64,000 nucleotides of DNA from Eunapius fragilis (lineage: Eukaryota; Porifera; Demospongiae; Spongillida; Spongillidae), in assembly GCA_963681505.1 (NCBI GenBank), contig OY811971.1, positions 13,367,232-13,431,231 on the forward strand, written 5' to 3'. Positions 32,462 to 43,400 of this stretch are shown piece by piece; positions within the stretch are counted from its first letter, which is position 1; each line of letters starts with the position of its first letter. The notes beneath the pieces were generated by a model, which ran no database searches, was not told where the DNA came from, and saw only the letters and a program-made list of their open reading frames with translations. A program made the position numbers and the translations under genes.

Positions 32462-33022
32462 CACCCACTATGTCATATGATACCGTCTTCACATCACCAC
32501 ACCCACCATCATACTATACCGTCTTCACATCACCACACCCACCATCATACATGTACTATACTGTCTTCACATCACCACATCCACCATCATACTATACCGT
32601 CTTCACATCACCACACCCACCATCATACTATACACCACACCCACCATCATACTATACCGTCTTCACATCACCATATCCATATCCACCATCATGCTATACC
32701 GTCTTCACATCACCACACCCACCATCATACTATACCGTCTTCACATCACCACACCCACCATCATACATGTACTATACTGTCTTCACATCACCACATCCAC
32801 CATCATACTATACCGTCTTCACATCACCACACCCACCATCATACTATACACCACACCCACCATCATGCTATACCGTCTTCACATCACCATATCCATATCC
32901 ACCATCATGCTATACCGTCTTCACATCACCACACCCACCATCATACTATACCGTCTTCACATCACCACACCCACCATCATACATGTACAATACTGTCTTC
33001 ACATCACCACACCCACTATGTC
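32462..33022. repeat. 36-bp minisatellite with higher-order structure
   Basis: The unit is about CCACCATCATACTATACCGT plus CTTCACATCACCACAC. Variant units (shortened TATACACCACACC, TCATACATGTACTATACTG, CCATATCCATATCC) recur in the same order twice, giving a ~215-bp higher-order repeat. It lies between the 3' ends of the transposase and the BEN gene. All three forward frames stay open (TVFTSPHPPSYY, SSHHHTHHHT, ITTPTIILYR), which is a by-product of the period and not evidence of a gene. Confidence 0.9.
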
Positions 33023-33076
33023 ATAATATAAGTGCCTACTCATTACCACATCCACATTGGTGCCTCTCTCTACAGC

Positions 33077-35359
33077 TTAATTACATGCACGAAGCCTTTT
33101 ACAGGCCTGCCCAATTGAATCACAACAGTTCTTCCAAATAGGCTCGAACTGCAATGGTGTGTTCCAAAACTGTGGCAGCTGCATCAGTAGAATTCTTTTT
33201 AATTCTTCTAGTTCCCTCACTGGCAAGCCTGGGAAACCCCTTTCTACAGCAACGGTACACTTCTTGAAAACATCATTCCCAAAAACTGCCTCTTTTGCTA
33301 ACTTCACAGCGAGGGTTGAAAGTTTCTTTGCATTGCAGAGGTGATGACTTGAACACACCACAGCATTCACACTCCTCAGCATTCCCTTCTGTATCTCACA
33401 GGAATCCAGAGTGATCCTTCCTTTCCTACATTCCTAAGAGGTAGTGGAGCTGGACATCCCACTGGTACGGCAGATAATGGCAGACCTGGATTTTCTCCAT
33501 GGTGAGAGGTGGATGGTACCTGGTGAACATCATGAACAGGAAGGGTAGAACTGGCCTGATTAGTGTAGTCAGGATCTGGTGTCGGAAGTGATGGAACGTG
33601 TGGTGATTGACTGAACTGAGGAATTGCACCAGTAGCAATTGACTGATACTGATAGGGTGTATGTGCTGCCTGTGGTGAAAGACCAAACTCAAGAGGCGCT
33701 GGTGTTAGTTGTCTGCAGTGAATAGCAGATACGGAGTGGATGGTGATATTTGGTTGTGACCACTGCAGACTGCAGGACTGAACGGTTGTTGTTGGTACAA
33801 CGTTGGAGTACTTGTACCCTGCCCTGAAAACCACTGTACTCCTGGAGCTGGATCTTGTCGTACTTGAACCCTCTCTAGGTTGTCCACACGCATGAGCAGG
33901 GTAGACAGTGACTGTTGGATTAAGTCTTGGGTAGCTATCACTGTTTGAAGGAGCTTTTCTACTCCCTCCAAAGCTGATTTCAAGCCCTTAACATCTTCAG
34001 TAAGCTCCATCACCTCCATTTCCAAAAAGAGTGGGTCTAAATGTTAAGAGTTCAAGGTCAATGATGATTCATGGTATTGTTAATGAACATTTACCTGAGT
34101 CACTCAGTTGGTCAGGTTCTGGATCACTCTCAACAACAACACAATCTCTCTGTAATAAAGAATGTACATTTGTATATAGAACTTAAATCTTATGATATAT
34201 CCATAAGTGGTGGCTTGTGTAAATATATCCTACCTGAGAGGAGGTGCCAGGGGCGGAGGCAGGCGCATTATCAGATAACTGTCAAATGATATTTATTTTT
34301 AATAACATAATAGCATCACAATACACATTTTTACCTCAGCAGTAGAATGAAGGCTGAGAACAGGAGAGGATATATTGCCAACAGGAGGTACATGTATGAC
34401 ATTTGAGCACTCTCCAGTGAAAAGAATAACACCTGTTGACAGACAAGGTTTAAATTCATACATTTTTATGAATGAATACATACTCTTGCCCTCAGCAACG
34501 TATCTTTGCATAATAACAAACGCTTCAGCATATGTATACCATGTACATGGACAGGTACCATTTTATTGAGTAGCGGGTAACGACAAATGGAATTGCGCAA
34601 TTTTAATTTTTGGGGGGAGGAGGCTAATGAGCGATTGCCTAATGTACATGTACATGTACGTGGTGTGTTTGTACATCACAGTTTAGTTTTTAATATTCGT
34701 TTCTGAAATCTACACTGTAGCAACGCTTTACCTGAACTATTTTGCCGCATTGTATGACATTTCTTATAGGGCTTAGTATTTGGGCGGCTCAAGAATTTGC
34801 CGATCGGTTTTTGTAAGCTAATAGCCTCTTACCAGGTTCTTTTTCCTTTTTGGTCTTTTTGGGGGGGTTCTTTGTCTTCGGCCCCATTCCTCCTTTTTTA
34901 GCCTTTTCCTTTGCTCCATCCTTGGTTTTGGCAACAGGAGCACGCTTTTTCCCTTTGCCAGCAGATACATCGGCGCGCACAGATGTTTCATAAGGAGTCC
35001 ATGTTTCCGCCTCGAATCTCTCTTGATATTCAGTGATTTCTTCAAGTGAACCTAGAAATGTATCAATACAGTCATGTCTATAAATCTTCAATGAAAATAG
35101 TTCTCTTACCTACGGCCGCAACCTTTCCATTAAACCTTCTTTTACCATCCGCCACAACACAATCTTCTCCGACTTTCAGGTCTCCACTGCCCAGCGCTTC
35201 AACTTTATCACCATCAATCACTGATACTGAGTTTTCCTCTGCCCAATACACCAAAATGAATACCTCTGCAAAAAGTTACCTATCGGATTAATAATTCACG
35301 CTCTATTTGATCTCACTGCAAAGGCTTGCGGATTCCTTCAAAAAACTCCTAAGCGTCAT
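33077..35359 (-). CDS. BEN-domain protein gene, seven or more exons, inside the Tc1 element
   Basis: Start ATG at 35357-35359 (MTLRSFLKESASLC). Exons 35359-35317, 35265-35110, 35051-34833, 34432-34335, 34280-34234, 34149-34095 and 34036 onward all join in frame with GT-AG introns of about 50-400 nt. In order they encode a small N-terminal domain (VFILVYWAEENSVSVIDGDK ... LKVGEDCVVADGKRRFNGKV), a Lys-rich linker, an acidic/Ser stretch and a coiled coil (EDVKGLKSALEGVEKLLQTV). The last part (about 33437-33077) holds a BEN domain: LAVKLAKEAVFGNDVFKKC, FPGLPVRELEELKRILL, FEPIWKNCCDSIGQACKRL. The join between 34036-33707 and the BEN exon is unresolved (a frame change or an extra intron). BEN domains bind DNA or chromatin proteins. 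A role in element silencing, insulation or targeting is inference. Confidence 0.75.
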
Positions 35360-35759
35360 CGTTCACACGTATCGTTGGTCCGTAAAAATGAACGATGCAC
35401 TAAACACGTGGTTTAAAGAATTTGTTATAAATGCGTGCACATCGTTAACAAAAAAGGTGTCAATGATCGGCTTCGTATCGACTTCGTTCTGACTTCGTTC
35501 TGACTTCGTTTTTTAAAACCATACGCTACTGTAAAACGATCGTTCTACGAAAACGAAACGTAATGCTTTTTTTTTTACCGCTACTGTACACAAAGATAGT
35601 TAGGAGTAAATCTATACCCTAGCTGACAGTGAAAAAAAAAACAGTGAGTTGTAAATACTGTCATGAGAAAAACATAGGAACCTCTGGCCTACCTGCACAC
35701 CGATGATCACTGAAAACCTGTTGCCATGCAAGGTAAGTATGACTACATGCAACATGTGG

Positions 35760-35900
35760 TTTGGATATGTGTGTATGTGTATCTGTGTGTGTGTGTGCGT
35801 GCATATGTGCATGCGTGCGTGCATACATACGTGCATGCGTGCGTGTATGCATGTGTGTATCTATGTGTGTATCTGTGTGTGCGTGTGTGGGTGTGGTATG
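35760..35900 (+). repeat. TG/CATG-rich simple repeat
   Basis: Degenerate (TG)n mixed with TGCATGCGTGCG words, just right of the Tc1 element. Overlapping ORFs in all frames are artefacts of composition. The flanking 35590-36320 has no gene. Confidence 0.8.
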
Positions 35901-36019
35901 TAGTGGCCTTTCAGGGTATTGCATGAAAAGTTATGAGGCTATTTCGCTAATATGGGCATGCATGTTGTGTACTTGTGCATGTGTGCTGGCTCTGTATTCA
36001 ACCCTCTAAATATTGCACA

Positions 36020-36240
36020 CCACTACCCACATGTAGCTTGGATAGGATGGAGAGTGTATATATTTAACAAGAGTGGGTTATATCATCATTAACACTCGTA
36101 TCCAGGAATGTACTTGCTTTCGGGTGTGCACAACTGATACAGTATGATCCGTGCAGTGCATGCTGGGAGATTTATGTTTCGGGCAGCAGTATAGTGTAAG
36201 AGTGTATGCTAATGGTCTTCTATCTTGGACCTCAGATATC
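36020..36240 (+). repeat. Dispersed repeat, copy 1 (pair of 40275-40490)
   Basis: The words ATGTAGCTTGGATAGGATGG, GGAGATTTATGTTTCGGGCA and GCTAATGGTCTTCTATC recur in order at 40275-40490 with roughly 75-80 percent match. The hAT element lies between the two. It is non-coding, probably an old SINE- or MITE-like family. Confidence 0.65.
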
Positions 36241-36322
36241 AGTATGCTGATATTGTCTGATTGCCTTAGGCTGTCAGAAGTGTGCTGTGCACATCTATTT
36301 TGTTCTCTCTGATGTGAATACC

Positions 36323-39300
36323 CAGTGGCGTAGCAAGGGGGGGGCAAGGGGGGCGGTCGCCCCGGGCGCCGAGTTGAGAGGGGCGCTAAAATCGTGGGGA
36401 AAAAAATTTTTTTATAGGTCAAACAAAAATTTTAAAAGTAGGTCTAAGGTCAGGCTCAGCATAATTTCTTTGATAATCGTACGGTACCGGTTGTATTCAG
36501 GCTCACTCAAGGAAAAATTATATAGCGATCATAGGACAACTATCGTTTGGATCGGTGTCTCTTGGCCTGAAATAGTTCGAAGAGGCAGGTAAACAGAAAA
36601 TAAGTTAATTAACCCGCTAGTCTTGCTTAAAAAACTTTGTTGTCCATGCCCTTAGACTATGATAATAAAAATGAGTTTTAAAAATAAACCTTCAGGTTCG
36701 TACTACAGAAAGCGCTCGGCTCAGCGTGAAGTTGATCGCCAAAAGGAATGCGGTTCTTTGCTTAAATTCTTAAAAGTTGACCAGCCGGAGCAGCCAAATC
36801 AGTTGGACAATGAATACGAGCAGAGTGAAATGGAGAAAGTAGATAGTTCTCAAGTATTTGACGAAGAAACATCTGATATCGACAAAACTGATGACACGAT
36901 ACAAGTAAAGTCCAAGCATGAAGAAAATATTTTTGAAAAAGAAAATCGTTCTGGAGACTTTGCATATGAGTCTTCTGCAGAAGTGTCAGAACCAGAATCC
37001 GATAAGTTTCCTACGTATATCAAAGACATTGGTCTTTGGCTGCGGCCAATTAAAGACTCCCTGCGATTGCAACTCATTGAGCAGGGTGTCGGTGAACTGC
37101 AAAACAAAGCAGGCCCATTTGTGGAAGATGTTGATGAACGTGGAACTTCCAGATCTCTGACAAGTCAGTGGTTCATAAAAACTTTGGCAAATGGTAAAGA
37201 ACTTCCTAGAGACTGGCTAATTTATTCTCCTGTCAAAGGAGCTGCCTTTTGCTTTTGCTGCATTTTATTTCCTCACACGCAATCAGGTCAAGGAGGTACA
37301 GTTAGTTCATTCGCAAGTCAGCATGGGTTTTCTAAATGGAGAAAGTTGAATCCAAGAATTCTTGATCATGAAAAGAGTCCATATCATAGGCAGTGTTATT
37401 TAAGCTGGAAGGAACTTGAGGCTGGATTGCACGCAGGAGCATTGATTGACCACTCGTTGGAACAAGCAATCCAACAAGAACGAATGAAGTGGCGTGAAAT
37501 TTTAAAGAGAGTGTTAGATGTCATTCTGTTTGTCGCTAAACAGAACATAGCACTTCGGGGCCATAGAGAAGATGACGAGTCGCATAACAGAGGAAACTTC
37601 TATGAACTGATTCTTCTTCTTGGAAAATACGATGCAGTTTTGAGGGAGCATCTCACAACCGTAACTCTAACTGCAAGAAGTACATCGTATTTATCACCAA
37701 CAATCCAGAATGAAGTGATAAATCTTCTTGGCAGAACAGTGCATGAAAAAATCGTTGAAGACATAAAGAAAGCAAAATATTTTACAATAATTGCCGATAG
37801 CACACCAGATGCAGCTCACTTGGATCAAATGTCGATTATCGTTCGGTATGTTGTCCTGCAGCAGAACAATGTTGAAGTAAGAGAATCATTCTTTGGTTTT
37901 TTTGCAATGAAAGGTAAAACTGCTGCAATTTTTACAAATCAATTGCTAGAGTGTTTTGAACAAGATAACATATCCATTCAAGATTGTCGCGGACTGGGGT
38001 TTGACAATGCAGCAACAATGTCAGGCATCCATACAGGTGTTCAGACAAGAATTCAGGAACTAAATCTACTGGCAGTCTTTGTACCATGCTGCAATCATAG
38101 CTTGAACTTAGTAGGGGTTCATGCGGCTGAAGGGAATCCTGAAGTTATAACGTTTTTCGGCACTCTGGACAGACTGTTTGCCTTTTTCTCTCAGTCCACT
38201 GGCCGATGGGATGTCATGAAAAGACATCTTCAAATCTCCTTAAAAAGGCATGCAGATACAAGGTGGAGCAGTAAGGCTGAAGCCGTTAAGCCTGTCTTTA
38301 AGCAGTACAACGAACTTATTGATTGCCTAGACGAACTAAGAAATAATGGCGATACAAGGGATACACGTTCTGATGCAGGTGGATTATTGGATAATGTTAT
38401 GTCCTTCAAATTCTTGGTTTTCCTTAATCTGTGGGGCAAGGTCTTACCAGAAATTGATAGAGTACAAGCAGTTCTCCAGACAAAGCACCTTACCTTAAAG
38501 GAGGCTGCGGTGGCTTTAGAGTCCCTAAGGATAATGCTGGTTGAAGACCGAGATCAGCTTGCAAAAGGAGCGGTTGAACAAGCCGCAGCACATTGTGAAG
38601 AAAATGGAATCACTATTCAAGAGCGCATTAGACGAAGAAAGAAAATGCATGATGAACTTGGAAATGATGATCAGTTGTCAACAAAACAAGAATATGATAG
38701 GAAGGTGAAAGAAGTAATTGATGCTCTTCTTCAAGAAATTACCAATCGATTCAGCAAAGTACATGAATTGGACGAAGATTTTGGATTTGTGTGCGACGTC
38801 AAATCACTTCTTCAACCTTCTGATAATGAGACGAGTTCAATAAAGGCTAAGTGGATGAGCAGGTGCAAGGATTTGAGCAAAAAATATCCAGGACATTTGG
38901 ACGACATTGAATTGCTGGAGGAGCTCTTGGCACTAGGAAGATTGATGCGGTCAAACACCTCCACGAAGCAAGGTGACGTTAGAAATTTTTCAGCTCTTGA
39001 TATATTACGTTACATCTCGTCCATTTCACTGGATGCATTTCCAAACTTAGTTATTGTTCTGCAGTTATTCATCACCATTTCTGTCAGTGTGGCGACAGCT
39101 GAGAGAAGCTTCAGCAAACTGAAACTCCTGATGAATTATCTTCGGACATCAATGGGACAAGACAGACTATCAAATCTTGCAACATTATCAATTGAACACG
39201 AATTAGCCTCCAGACTTGATTACGATGACGTGATAAATACTTTTGCTTCTGCAAAAGCTCGAAAAATTAACCTGTAGATACAGTAATTCTTTGCGCAGTT

Positions 39301-39556
39301 TGATTTAACAATAGTTTGTTAAAACTAGTCAAGCAAAAAAACGCGGATAACTAAATTTTGGTTAATGATTTTAAAGTTTAAAACTTTTCTAAGTTTTCTG
39401 TTGCTTTGGTTCAGTATTAAATTTACAATCCTGCATTTCGTATCATTTGCATGTTATTTCTAATATTTATTTGTGAAATACGTTTGACTTGAGTTTATGG
39501 GTGGGGCGCCAACAAGTAGCTCGCCCCGGGCACCAGGAGACCTTGCTACGCCACTG
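36323..39556 (+). mobile_element. Complete hAT transposon with 8-bp target duplication
   Basis: The ends CAGTGGCGTAGCAAG (left) and its exact complement CTTGCTACGCCACTG (right) bound 3234 bp. The 8-bp sequence TGAATACC is duplicated precisely at 36315-36322 and 39557-39564, the hAT hallmark. Subterminal G/C-rich blocks (CGCCCCGGGCGCC; CGCCCCGGGCACC) are also mirrored. One uninterrupted transposase ORF lies inside. Identical target copies and an open frame imply a recent insertion by a possibly autonomous element. The insertion site is within unremarkable sequence. Confidence 0.95.
36659..39277 (+). CDS. hAT transposase, intact, 872 aa (ZMYM1/TTF-type)
   Basis: A single open frame; ATG at 36659 or, equally, 36671 (MSFKNKPSGSYYRKRSAQRE). 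The acidic N-terminus is followed by a TTF-type zinc finger (about residues 165-250: SQWFIKTLANGK ... FCFCCILFPH ... HRQCYLSW), then the DUF4371-like RNase H fold with the first Asp in IIADSTPDAAHLDQMSII and the second in GLGFDNAATMSG. PCCNHSLNLVGVHAA and a long helical insertion follow, then the hATC domain with the catalytic Glu in VATAERSFSKLKLLMNYLRT, and C-terminus ASAKARKINL. Length and domain order are normal for the family. It cuts and pastes the element via its TIRs and probably acts in the nucleus. Confidence 0.95.
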   Translation: MIIKMSFKNKPSGSYYRKRSAQREVDRQKECGSLLKFLKVDQPEQPNQLDNEYEQSEMEKVDSSQVFDEETSDIDKTDDTIQVKSKHEENIFEKENRSGDFAYESSAEVSEPESDKFPTYIKDIGLWLRPIKDSLRLQLIEQGVGELQNKAGPFVEDVDERGTSRSLTSQWFIKTLANGKELPRDWLIYSPVKGAAFCFCCILFPHTQSGQGGTVSSFASQHGFSKWRKLNPRILDHEKSPYHRQCYLSWKELEAGLHAGALIDHSLEQAIQQERMKWREILKRVLDVILFVAKQNIALRGHREDDESHNRGNFYELILLLGKYDAVLREHLTTVTLTARSTSYLSPTIQNEVINLLGRTVHEKIVEDIKKAKYFTIIADSTPDAAHLDQMSIIVRYVVLQQNNVEVRESFFGFFAMKGKTAAIFTNQLLECFEQDNISIQDCRGLGFDNAATMSGIHTGVQTRIQELNLLAVFVPCCNHSLNLVGVHAAEGNPEVITFFGTLDRLFAFFSQSTGRWDVMKRHLQISLKRHADTRWSSKAEAVKPVFKQYNELIDCLDELRNNGDTRDTRSDAGGLLDNVMSFKFLVFLNLWGKVLPEIDRVQAVLQTKHLTLKEAAVALESLRIMLVEDRDQLAKGAVEQAAAHCEENGITIQERIRRRKKMHDELGNDDQLSTKQEYDRKVKEVIDALLQEITNRFSKVHELDEDFGFVCDVKSLLQPSDNETSSIKAKWMSRCKDLSKKYPGHLDDIELLEELLALGRLMRSNTSTKQGDVRNFSALDILRYISSISLDAFPNLVIVLQLFITISVSVATAERSFSKLKLLMNYLRTSMGQDRLSNLATLSIEHELASRLDYDDVINTFASAKARKINL

Positions 39557-39564
39557 TGAATACC

Positions 39565-40740
39565 TTGTCACATGGTGCTGCAAAGTATCCTCAGTTTGCT
39601 CATTCACCACCATGTTATCACACAGCCTGACAGTATCTAAGCAAGTTAGTGGAGATGGTTGTTTCCTGCATTGACTGGACATTGGTAAGGTGGATTTTCA
39701 AGCCAAGTGTGTAATTAATGCTAATATTGAATTGTATTGCAGGTGTACAGTGTGGTGCAGGGGAGTTAAAAGGATGAACCAAATAACTAACTGGCTGAAT
39801 AGGTAACCATGTTGTATAGTGTAGGCACGTCTATGTTTATAACCAACGCCTGAAGCTAAACTGGCGGGGTTCTCCACATCCTTGTAGAAAGGGTGGAATG
39901 GTACGTTTACAGCCAGACGTTACTCAATAGGTTCTGTATGCATGTATAGCTATGAACAAGTGTGTATGGTTCCTACACATACAAAGAAGCAGCATTACAT
40001 GTAGCTTAGATCCACATGGCAGGCAGCCTAACCTGATCGTACTCCACAGACATTTGTCAGCAACGTCCATCTGCCTCAATGGGCCAGTGACCTGAACGCA
40101 ATTGATCTGTGTTCTGCATGAATGATTGGCAAAGCTGTCCCAAACAAAAATCGGTTTTCTGATGTCCCATTTTTGACATGTAAAGCTGCTGCTACAGTGT
40201 ATGGTGCCATCCACATTTGTCATGCCAAATCACTGTCGTATCCATTGATCTGTTGCAAAAGCATGATGGTGTGAGCATAAAGAACGCCATGACTCCACAA
40301 CCCCTTTCCATGTGTAGCTAGGATTGGATGGAGTCATGGAGAGTGTAAATGTCATCAAAGAAGGTGACAACAAAGCGCTCCTATCCAGCTATGTGCAGTG
40401 TGTACTACGCGTGCAATGCATGGGTGATTTATATTTTGGGCAGCAGTATAAATGTGTATGCCAATGGTCCTCTATCCTAGACTGATGCAGCCTTTCTGTG
40501 ACTGGACAAACCACACCTTATGCACTGCTTGGCCGTGTTATTCGTACATTTACACGGGTGCTACGAAAAATATATATATCTGTTCACATGCCACTCCTTC
40601 AGCTGCACCTCGATTCTAAGCTCACGGCTGACATCACTATATAATCGAATTAAGAAAGAGCGGGGAAACTTCTATCAACCGCAATCGACCTGAGAAAGTC
40701 TATGCAGTGCTTACCCGCTAATGCAATTATAGGGCACATA
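39565..40740. other. Intergenic flank of the hAT insertion with repeat copy 2
   Basis: 40275-40490 matches 36020-36240 (see that entry). The rest holds only short ORFs without recognised motifs. Confidence 0.5.
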
Positions 40741-40754
40741 GATAAACTGTGAAT

Positions 40755-41055
40755 TGCTTTAATAGTTCGTTGTTCCAAGCCGGCACTGTACTATTCATTC
40801 CGTTTCGAAATGAATGTGATCTGGTGAAAGGGGAAAAAGCTGAGGTTGCTTTTAACCATCACATTGGAACCAATGTGAATCTGTCAGAACACCATGAAAA
40901 ACTGCAGGCATTACTGAAAGCACAGACTGCAGTGAAGAAAATCAACGAAGTCAGAGAGGAAGAAGGGGTTGCTGCACCTCCTGCAGAGAAAGATGCTTGT
41001 TTCCATGGTGAAGGTAAAGCAGCAATGGACGATGTGTACCATCTGAATGCTTAGG
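40755..41055 (+). pseudogene. PIF1/Helitron-type helicase-associated fragment
   Basis: The frame reads GTVLFIPFRNECDLVKGEKA, EVAFNHHIGTNVNLSEHHEK, then LQALLKAQTAVKKINEVREE and a short tail to the stop at 41052-41054. The pattern 'FxPFRxExDL ... F ... HxxKLQxxL' resembles the segment after the helicase core in PIF1-like proteins of Helitrons and related elements. No Walker motifs are nearby. A ~300-bp remnant at most; the assignment is by pattern memory. Confidence 0.4.
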
Positions 41056-43400
41056 TGACAACAATAAGTTAATAGATATGCGTGTTTAGGTAGGCGCAAT
41101 TAAAGTACTGTTCAGGGAGCAAACTGGGGTTAATGGCCTGTGGTAAACCACTTAGGTTAGCATTGGGCCTGCGTGGGGCCGCAGCCGTTTTATTGTTTAG
41201 GTTAACCATGGAGCCAGCTTGTGGGTCTATATATGCCTTAGTGCGGTGACCCTGGCTATCGTCTAGGTCACTGCAGGAGGCAACTTTGATGCATCGCGCG
41301 CAATGTCGGATGCTAGACGTCGCCAATACACGCGCCTTAAAGCCGAGGTGCTGCGCCTACGTCTCATGCAAGCCAACCTGGTGGCCTCAGGCACCAAGCA
41401 AACCATGGTCGAGCAACTGCTGACCCACATGTCGTCCCAGCAGGATGCCGCACGGAGTCATTCCCCAACGGACTCCGACCAGTCTGGAAGCGACGAGGGC
41501 TCCTCATCTTCTCAGCACTCAGAGGATAGCCCGGCTGCCACTACTGTTCCTGTCACCTCGGGGCCCTCCACACAGCGTGTGGAGCCGGCCTGCAGGGCAA
41601 ACACACGCCGGAGACGCTCCACAGGCCACGACTCCTTGTCCAGGGACGCTCCCACGGGGACGGTGGCCTTGAAGCTGAGAGTGGATCCTCGTCTGGCGCA
41701 CACCAGCGTGGCTCCCATTCGATCTCATCGCAGGGCACCCACCGCATCCTCCGCACGCAGCAGGGTCAACCCCCTCCCCCCTCCCCCCCCCGCCCCCGGA
41801 GCCCTCGGGGGAGCACAGCCACTTTCCGGTGCGCGATTGTCGCCACCAGGAGACAGCCCCTGGCAGCAGCCGCCGGCACGCTCGTTCTCGCTCCTCTCGG
41901 CGTAGGTCCCGCACCCCTCGCCCGCAGTGGTGTCAACACGGGACGTCTGGCTCTGGTTCCAGTTCGTCGTCGAGCAGCGAAAGCAGCAGTTCCTCCTCGT
42001 CGAGGTCGCGGCACAGGCATCGCCGCCATCACCGCCGTCGTTCCAGTAGCCTTGAGGACTTCTGGGCTCCCCCATTCCCCTCCTGCACGTCCACCCCAGC
42101 CAAATACCTGGTTCGGAGGATTTGAAGAGGTTAATTTGTTAACTTTGATAAATTACTGGGTCCAGCAATGGGAGAGGGCACCGGCACAACCCTGGGTCAG
42201 GAGAAGCGGGAAAAAGAAAAGGGGGCAGGGTGTCGTCGAGGGGTGGATCTCGCTACCTGGCTGGAAGCGTGGAACATTTTTCTGGCAGTCCGGATTCAGA
42301 CAGCGCCTGATTCGGCTCTAGCACTGGTCAAATACCAAGCAATCATGACCATGCTGTTCAGTTCATACCCTGCAGGTGTCTGCCTTAAGTACGACAGTAC
42401 CTTCAGGCAGGCGGTGGCTAGGGACCGCTCCTACCTCACCCCTTGGGACCAGGTGAAAGAGGATATCTTGGTCTGTTGTGCCACTCACAATCCCTTTCAG
42501 GGTCCCAAACAGTTCCCTCCAGGGTCTGGCTCCTCCAACGCTAGACCCACTCCTGCTGGCCCCGCAGGCGCTCAGTCAGCAGGCCGGGCCACCCACACAT
42601 CTTCCGGGCAGGAGATTTGCAAGCGGTTGAACTTCGCCGCGTGCACCCGAAACCCCTGCTCCTTCGCCCACAAGTGCTGGCTTCCAGGCTGTGGCGCGGA
42701 CCACCCCGGGGGCTGGCCTGTCCCAAGGCCACTACTCCGCTGTCTGATAATCATATTCGTACCCCTTTACGACTCTCAGAATTCGAGGAGCTCCCGTTAT
42801 ATCCAGACAAGGCCTGGTCTTCCTGGCTGCTTCAAACTATTAAGTGTGGTGTTACTTTTGGTTTTATTGGCCCTCTCATACCCCTCATTCATCTCGTAAT
42901 TTAGCATCTGCTGCCAAGCACCCAGATGTGATCTGCGCTGAGCTGGAAAAGGAAGTCACAGCTGGCAGGGTGCTGGGTCCGGTTGAGCACATTCCAATGG
43001 AAACGTTACGTTCCTGAGGTTTGGGTGCAATTCCCAAGAAAGGGAGGAAATGGAGGATGATCCTGCACTTGTCTGCCCCCCTGGGTAACAGTGGGAATGA
43101 TGGCATTGACAAGGACCAGTTTCCCATCAAGTACTCTACTGTGGACGAGGCTATCTCCTTGGTGACGAGCTTCGACGCAGGGGCAGTCATGGCGAAGGTA
43201 GACCTCCGAGCAGCTTTCAGAATGGTCCCTGTGTCTCCAGGATCTCCTAGGCATGCAGTGGCAAGGGATATACTATGTGGACACTTGCCTCCCCTTTGGA
43301 TTGAGATCGGCCCCATTCCTGTTCAACCAATTTGTTCAACCAATTTGCAGAGGCCCTCAATAGGATCCTGTGCCAGAACTATCAAGTGACGGCAATCCAC

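Larger units (their letters stand above)
30886..35586 (+). mobile_element. Tc1/mariner element with TIRs and a BEN-domain gene, 4.7 kb
   Basis: Left end CAGTAGCGGTC and right end ...CCGCTACTG form inverted repeats of about 49 bp (both continue GCATTACGTTTCGTTTTCG then TAGAACGA), flanked by TA on each side (30884-30885, 35587-35588). Both ends carry adjacent 11-bp arrays: AACATCGTTCG-type at 30959-30992 and ACGAAGTCAGA-type at 35470-35515 (reverse strand). Inside are a Tc1-type transposase (+), a 36-bp minisatellite and a seven-exon BEN-domain gene (-) starting 227 bp from the right tip. Tc1 elements usually span 1.3-2 kb, so this one is oversized. The alternative is two partial copies bracketing a host gene. 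Confidence 0.75.

Noticed and set aside
32462-33022. Possible CRISPR array (36-bp period)
   Set aside because: The repeats are contiguous with no unique spacers and lie in eukaryotic transposon sequence; it is a minisatellite.
32378-33141. Long His/Thr- and Pro/Ser-rich ORFs (up to 255 codons)
   Set aside because: All three forward frames are open because the 36-bp repeat unit is a multiple of three without stops; there are no other gene signals.
35703-36009. Cys/Val/Met-rich ORFs at the TG-rich repeat
   Set aside because: They arise from the simple repeat in all frames.
41519-42075. Minus-strand Gly/Arg-rich ORFs opposite the DIRS ORF1
   Set aside because: GC-rich antisense frames without motifs; the plus strand has the SAP-like start and the family order.
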